Of a DNA stretch of 64,000 nt, positions 58,451 to 64,000 are shown in pieces (positions within the stretch are counted from its first letter, which is position 1; each line of letters begins with the position of its first letter). The stretch spans positions 372,001 through 436,000 of the forward strand of contig JAESUZ010003182.1 in assembly GCA_017311185.1 (NCBI GenBank). The letters are read 5' to 3'. Origin of the DNA: Proteles cristata cristata. Taxonomy: Eukaryota > Chordata > Mammalia > Carnivora > Hyaenidae. The position numbers were made by a program, and so were the translations under genes. A model generated the notes under the pieces. The model made no database searches, was not told the DNA's origin, and was given only the letters and a program-made list of their open reading frames with translations.

Positions 58451-58778
58451 TGAAGGTCATCGGTGGCTGAGGAGAGGAGGCCATTTGGTGCTAAGGATTA
58501 GGGAGGAGGGTGATGTCCGTGAGACAGGTGATCAGATAGCGGAGGCTGAGGCAAGCGGGGTGTGAGGTCCCAGATGTGAGGCTGCTGGAGCTCCGCCCCC
58601 TCCCCACTCCCCCTTGCTTGTGGTCAAGATTCTGCCAACACTGACAGAAAGGCAGCAGCTGTCATGACCTCTCAGGGGTCGAAATACCCTCTCTCCCGGG
58701 ACTCAGTAAGGCTCCATCTGCTGTATTCATTAAACACTCCTGACATCTGTAAAGATGATAACAGTGGCAACCAGAGAG

Positions 58779-58976
58779 GGGCGCCTCGGTGGCTCAGTCA
58801 GTTAAGCATCCGACTTTGGCTCATGTCATGATCTCGTAGTTTGTGAGTTCGAGCCCTGTGTTGGGTGCTGCCAGCTCAGACCCTGGAGCCTGCTTTGGAT
58901 TCTGTGTCTCTCTCTCTTTCTGCCCTTCTGCTGTTCACACTCTCTCTCTCAAAAATAAATAAACATTAAAAAAAGA
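58779..58976 (+). repeat. Carnivore tRNA-derived SINE
   Basis: 'gcgcctcggtggctcagtca', 'gtttgtgagttcgagccctg', CT body and 'aaataaataaacattaaaaa' tail. Target agtggcaaccagaga (58763-58777) and agtggcaactggaga (58977-58991). Confidence 0.93.
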
Positions 58977-59839
58977 AGTGGCAACTGGAGAATGCAACGG
59001 AGAACCACCTGGCCTCAGTTTTGCTTTATCAAAGGAGCTGCTTTCTTTTCGGTCAAGAAATGCATCATTAAAAACTTATATTCGGGACCTCTGCTTCCAG
59101 CCAAGATGCAGTACTAACAGGGCTGGATTTGCCCCCACGCCTACACACACACCTGAAGCATCTGAAAACATATTCCAAATATATACACCGATGGTTTTCA
59201 AAATAGCGGGACTCAAGGCAACAGAAGGCAGCGATCTGTGAAGAACAAGAAACAAAGAAGGGAGTTGGGGCCGCCCCAGCTGACTGCCCGAGAGGTTGCG
59301 AAGAGCGGTCCCGGAAGGGAGAAGCCAGCAGGGCCCAGACAACTGGGTAAGTCGGGGAGATGGAACTGAGAGTCCAGAGAGTGACCAAGACAGAGGCAAT
59401 CTCTCCCAAAGGAACTTCCAGAAGAGGGGAGGAAGCTAATAGCATGTAAGGGAATCCACCAGGGAATGCAAAGTTACACGTGTGGCAAGCGCTTCAAAAG
59501 AGATGAAAAAGAGGTCAAGATGCCTGTGCGCCTTATGCAAGTGTCACAGAGAGCAGCAGCTGGGGACAGGGAGCTGCGAATGTGCCCATCTGAATGGTAT
59601 TGAGGAGCCTGTACAGACCAAGGAGATTCCGGCGGGCTGGGGGCCCAGAGCCACAGAGGAGCCGTGTGAGGTCAGTGGGTCCCCAGGCGCTCTCCGTGCC
59701 CCGTGCCCTCCCTGTGTTGCTCTCGGGTTCTTGTGACCATCAGAGGAGATGGCGGAGGCAGGGCTCATGCGAGACACCAACGATCATCTGTGGGGCGCCG
59801 ATGCCAAGGCACACTCCCGGCCACGACGGGGCAGAGCTC

Positions 59840-59945
59840 ACGGATATCCCCCTTCGTAAGTGGGGAGACTGAGGCCACACAGCCAGCAGAACAATCAAGA
59901 TTTGAACCCAAGAGGCCTCGGACAGCCCTCACAGCCAACTCAACA
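59840..59945 (+). repeat. MIR fragment
   Basis: 'gtaagtggggagactgaggc', 'cacacagccagcagaacaat' and 'caagatttgaacccaagagg' follow the MIR 3' half. Confidence 0.7.
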
Positions 59946-61739
59946 CACGTGTGATGGGGAACCTGCCGCTTCCGTCTCCTCACCAGCATATGCAGAAGGT
60001 GCCTGATGGACAGGAGGGAACTGAGCGGGGCATGAATGAACTAAAGAGGCAGCAAGAAGGGTGGAAAACAATCGGGTTTTGCAAGATATTTTCCAGTGGG
60101 TCCTAGGAGAAGGGAGTTATAGCCATGTCCTTTGTTTTAACACGATTTTATCTATTGTGAGACCAAGTCTACCGATGTATTCGTGGCTTGATCTCTTGAC
60201 CCTGAGTGTGGCCGCCTGGGGCGGCCAGCCACTCACCCTCATGGTTCCTGGTTTCTCGAGTAGAGCCTGAGTGCCAGCCTGAACGATGGGTATTCGGGGG
60301 GCCTCTGGGGCTTCATCATACTTCTCCCCTAACTTTCAAATTCTTCGGTGACTCATAGCGAGGCTGCCGATGCAGTTTCCTGACCGAGCCTTCAGTGCCG
60401 AAATGTCAGCCCACTGAACTGGCCTTGATTGTGGTCGGGGAGATGCGCCCCGCTCCAAGGGACAGCCTCCTGGCACAGCTGGCCCTTGGGGGGTGGGGGG
60501 TCCCTTTCTGTACCACGCCCTCTCGCCCACAGGAAGGGGCTTGAGGACACTGTCCAGCCGTCTGGGACATCACACGGATCGGGCTGCGGAAGCCCTGGAG
60601 AGTGTTTACAAGCCATCCACCCTCCGCCCCTGCCTCAGCCTGCTCACCTAAGGCACCGCTGGTCTAAGCGGCCCGTGAGGATGACGAGGGGTCCGGGAGC
60701 TTTGTGCAAACATTCATGTGGCAGCAGAACCTATTTCATGAGCACTTTGGGCAAAGGAGGGCGCTGAGGCTCGTAAGAGGGGAGGAAGGGAGGAGCAGGT
60801 CCGTCCTCACACCTCGGCCCTGTCTTAGGTACTGCCCCTGGGGACCGCCAAGGACACGGGTTCTCAGAAGTTCCTTCGTGGCTGACGGCCCGTTCCCTGC
60901 CTCTGCCTCGGTGTCCCCAGCCTTGCTGTGGAAGGAGGAGGTTCGGGTGGCCTCCTCCCCCACCCCCGCCCCCACACAGAGCCCATTGTCTCCAGAGCAC
61001 AAGGGGCCGACTCAGCCCACTGCCACCCATTCATGGGCACAGGGCATCCACGGAGAGGCCTGTGCCAGGGGCGTCCGCCCTCCCTTGCGGCCCAGCCTGG
61101 GTGTGGGGCCGCTCGCTCATCTCCTCCCCTGAGGGTGCCAGAGTGTGCGACCGGGCTTTACAACCATAGATACAAGATCAGACCTTGGCACTCCATGCAA
61201 ACCTCTGAAATAAACGCCCATTTCTGGAGAGAAAAGTTTCTAGAGTTGCCTCTGATGAAAACAGGGAGCACATGCACCTCAGATTGGGGCGGGGGGTTGG
61301 GGGAGAGCTCCACCCCTTCTCTGCCGATGGGAATCTGGCTCAGGCTTTGGGTACGGTACAGACCCCCCCACCCCCACCCCGGAAGTCTTCCCAATTCTTC
61401 CCAGGAGGTGTGTTTTCCATGGACAGCGATTCCAGTCCTAACTGGTTCGGAGGTGTGCACACTCCACAGACCTGGCCAAAGACTCGAGAGAAGTCTGCGG
61501 GGGCTTCCCAAGTGGTCTGCTTGCTGTTAAGGGAGAAGCACGGAATGAAAAAGGCTTCTTTTTCTCGAGGACACTGCCATGTGCTTTTGTTCCCCTAAAC
61601 AGAGCAGCTTTGAGGGGCCAAGGGTGCTGGGGTGCAGGATGGAGGGGTTGCCGTGTGAACTAGGGCAGCCATGTGGCTTCAAGGGGTAACACCTGAGCAG
61701 AGATTGGGATTTGGTAAGGGGGTTTTCATGCAGTTACCT

Positions 61740-62148
61740 GGGGGAGGCCCAAGCAAAGGCCCTGAGGTCAGCGGGGGCTTGGCATGTTTGAAGACCAGCA
61801 GGGAGGCCCGTGTGGGCGGGACGAAGCCGGCAAGGAGAAGACAGAGGAGACCAAAGGGTTTGGGCTTTTACACTGAGAAATGAGGTGCCAGTTATGGGTG
61901 TGAAAGGGGAGGTGGTTAGGTCTGACTTGCATGTTGGCTCAATCACTCCGTTTAGAGTGGACTCTGTGTGTGTGCACGCGCGTGTGTGTGCACACGCATG
62001 CACATGGTAGATTGGCAGAGTGTGGGAAGCTGCAAGGTCATTGCCAATAGCCCAGGACAGAGAGGACAATGACTCAGATGGGGGTCGGCAGGGGAGGTCG
62101 GGAGAAAGGGTGGATTCTGGATACTTCCTGAAGGTTGGGTGCATAGAA

Positions 62149-62150
<2 letters not shown>
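61740..62150 (-). repeat. Probable L2 relic
   Basis: 'aagcaaaggccctgaggtca', 'ggcatgtttgaagaccagca', 'gggaggcccgtgtgggcggg' and 'ggattctggatacttcctga' are diverged antisense L2 blocks. Confidence 0.5.

Positions 62151-62198
<48 letters not shown>
62151..62198. repeat. (GT)n microsatellite
   Basis: About 23 uninterrupted gt units after 'catagaaat'. Confidence 0.97.
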
Positions 62199-62199
<1 letters not shown>

Positions 62200-62889
62200 A
62201 AAGAGAGTCAGAGAAGAAGTAAATGTGACTGTAAGCAGGTGGAAGGAGGGAGCTGCCATCAACGATGGGAAGGCCAAGGCAGGGCAGGCTGCTGGGTGTG
62301 CAGACTGGGAGTGAGGTCTGACGATCCCATCACACCCAAGGGTGTGAGTTCAGAACCAAGCCCTCAGCAGGAGTCACAAACCTGGGAGCTGTCAGCACCC
62401 AGCCCTGAGATCACCAAGAGCAGGAGCACAGACGGAGCCGAGAAGAGGGTCAGGCCTGAACTCTGGGGCCCCGCCATGTAAAGAGGCCAAGGACAGAGGA
62501 GGCTGGGAAGAGAGGCCAGCAAGGGTGGGCGGGGCCGGGGAGGCGCCCAAGGCGATGGGGAGTCCCGCAGCCGGGGGTCGGGGAAGGAGGAGGAGCAGGT
62601 GGCAGTCGGCTGTGTCCCCTGCAGCTGACGGATGGGTAAATGGACAGGACTGAGGGCCAACTGCTGGATGGAGCAACATGGAGGCCACCGTTGACCACGC
62701 AGAGGCGGTTTTGGGGCATTGGTGGAGGAAGCCCGCGTGGGGCCATTTAAGAGAGGACGTGGGGAGAGGAAAAGGAAACAGCAATTATGCACAGCTCGCT
62801 GGTGGAGTTTTGTTGCAAAGGGGAGCGGCAGCGCAGTCACAGCGCGGGGGACAGGTGGTGGCTCGGGAAGGATCTTAAGATGGGACATG

Positions 62890-62965
62890 GAATGTGTGTG
62901 TGCGCGCGCGCGCATGCGCGAGCGCGTGTGCATGCGCCTGTGCACATGAGTGTGTGCGGATGCTG
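62890..62965. repeat. Alternating purine-pyrimidine GC/GT tract
   Basis: tgtgtgtgcgcgcgcgcgca, then gcgcgagcgcgtgtgcatgc and further tg/ca alternation. This kind of sequence can adopt Z-DNA. Confidence 0.88.
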
Positions 62966-64000
62966 GGTGTGAGCCGGAGAGGGTGCACCCCCGTGCAGAG
63001 GCCACCGATGTGCAGGAGAGGTGAGAGGAGAGTGTCGGGGTGGGTGACCGGGTGGGGTCAGTAGCTGCTTCTTTCTTTCCTTCCAACCATATCAGTTGTC
63101 TCAGCAAAGCGGGCGCAAGGTCAGCAGCTGAGTGAGAGTGGGGGAGGTGTTGGGTGTCCACGGGGCAAGGAAGGTGTGAGCTGGTGTTCTAGAGGGCAGG
63201 TGAGCAAATGGACTGGGGCAGGGAGGAGCATGGGAGGCGGTGGGCTTGAGGCTGTGAACCTGAGGTGAGTCCAGTCCAGGGCCGGTCTTTTCAGCCCCGC
63301 CACCTCCAGCTGCCAGGGACCGCGGAGGGCAGGATGGTTTCCCCCACGAGGTGTGATGAAGGGAGGGCCGGGCAGGGGATCTCGGTGCACCCAGGGCGTG
63401 CGTACAGCGCCCGACCGAAGGGGGAAATGGTTCGTGAAGGTGTCCAACTTTACTCGGGCAGGCGGTCAAGTTGGGATCTGAAGCCAGACATCTGGTCCCA
63501 GGGCCGACCTACCACCGCTACACAGACAGAAACAAGCACGCAGGTCCAGGCCTGGCTCCAGACTGCAGAAAGACACGCTCAGGACAAATTGAGACAGGGT
63601 CACACGGAGGGACTGATGACGTGCGTGGAGAGGGATTGTGGGTGTCCCCCTGGGCATCAGGGAAGCCTCTTTGAGGAGGGGATATTTCAGCGGAGCCCCA
63701 CAAGGTGGGCAAGAGGGGCAGCCCTACAGAAAGGTCCTATGCGGGTTGGCCTGGGCCACCCGGGGAAGGAAAGGGGACACGGGCAGCTGGCACCCCGGCC
63801 CCTCTGCTCCCCCGGCCACAGCCCCGATGAGGGGCTCCGCGCCTTTCCATGTGCGACTCCCAGCCTGTTGCCTGAGCTCCACAGGATGCTCACTTCTCTG
63901 ATTTATTTCTTTCTGCCTGATGTGCTGGGCACAGAGCCCAGCGTGGTGGCAGTGTGGTGGCTTATCATCAAGGACACTGTTCTCGGGCCTGGCTCCTGAG

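Larger units (their letters stand above)
37395..64000 (-). other. PRIMA1: PRIMA1 gene, 3' part (last two coding exons found)
   Basis: Two - strand exons join in frame (AIK, split Arg, KPLRKEENG) and give the transmembrane and cytoplasmic parts of PRiMA, the proline-rich membrane anchor that tethers acetylcholinesterase tetramers to neuronal membranes. About 76 N-terminal residues (signal peptide and proline-rich AChE-binding region) are not found and should lie beyond position 64000, assuming a length near the human 153 residues. The gene converges with UNC79. The 3' end is set by an AATAAA at 37414-37419. Confidence 0.9.
53496..64000 (-). other. PRIMA1: PRIMA1 intron (5' end outside window)
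   Basis: 10.5 kb upstream of the transmembrane exon. Contains an L1 3' fragment with a SINE, a recent L1, two further SINEs, L2 relics, (GT)n and an alternating GC/GT tract. I searched the - strand for the proline-rich exon with its Cys-rich lead-in and did not find it. Long ORFs at 62364-63161 (-) and 63265-63999 (+) have no recognisable domain. Confidence 0.7.

Noticed and set aside
62364..63161. 265-codon - strand ORF on the PRIMA1 strand, considered as an upstream PRIMA1 exon
   Set aside because: No signal peptide followed by the proline-rich AChE-binding segment, and no splice sites giving the required phase (a G before the CC of the split alanine). Contains simple-repeat text.
63265..63999. 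244-codon + strand ORF at the window edge
   Set aside because: No recognisable domain and compositional bias typical of GC-rich chance frames. It is antisense to PRIMA1 with no promoter or splice evidence.

Overview
The window is nuclear DNA from a carnivoran mammal, almost certainly a felid. It holds about twenty tRNA-derived carnivore SINEs of the felid type (tRNA-like head, CT-rich body, AATAAA/A-rich tail), carnivore L1 copies, old MIR and L2 fragments, GT-AG split genes and long introns. There are no operons or prokaryotic signals. The species cannot be fixed from sequence alone.

Positions 1 to about 27545 carry the 3' end of UNC79 on the + strand. Seven exons (2211-2300, 4340-4515, 5443-5629, 7097-7294, 9248-9325, 24657-24698, 26633-26833) join in one open frame and give the last 323 residues of UNC79, a large neuronal subunit of the NALCN sodium-leak channel complex. 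A 3'UTR with two good poly(A) signals follows. The 15.3 kb intron 9326-24656 is mostly an old antisense L1 with a younger antisense L1 and several SINEs inserted in it.

Positions of about 27545 to 37395 are intergenic. No coding gene was found there, only MIR/L2 relics, a hAT-type DNA transposon, a tiny L1 tail insertion and a dense pile of SINEs.

Positions of about 37395 to 64000 carry the 3' half of PRIMA1 on the - strand, tail-to-tail with UNC79. The last exon (3'UTR plus the final 33 codons) and the transmembrane exon (53366-53495) are present. The signal peptide and proline-rich exons, which should lie at higher coordinates, were not found and are presumably outside the window. PRIMA1 anchors acetylcholinesterase tetramers in neuronal membranes. 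The UNC79-PRIMA1 neighbourhood matches the order known from human 14q32. Both genes act in neurons but in different complexes, and nothing here shows that they are co-regulated.

I found no previously undescribed gene system. The points most worth a second look are the immediate stop on read-through of the PRIMA1 transmembrane-exon donor, a 42-nt frame-neutral UNC79 exon behind a repeat-filled intron, a recent-looking L1 with perfect 16-bp target duplications, stacked SINE insertions sharing target sites, and several local tandem duplications.
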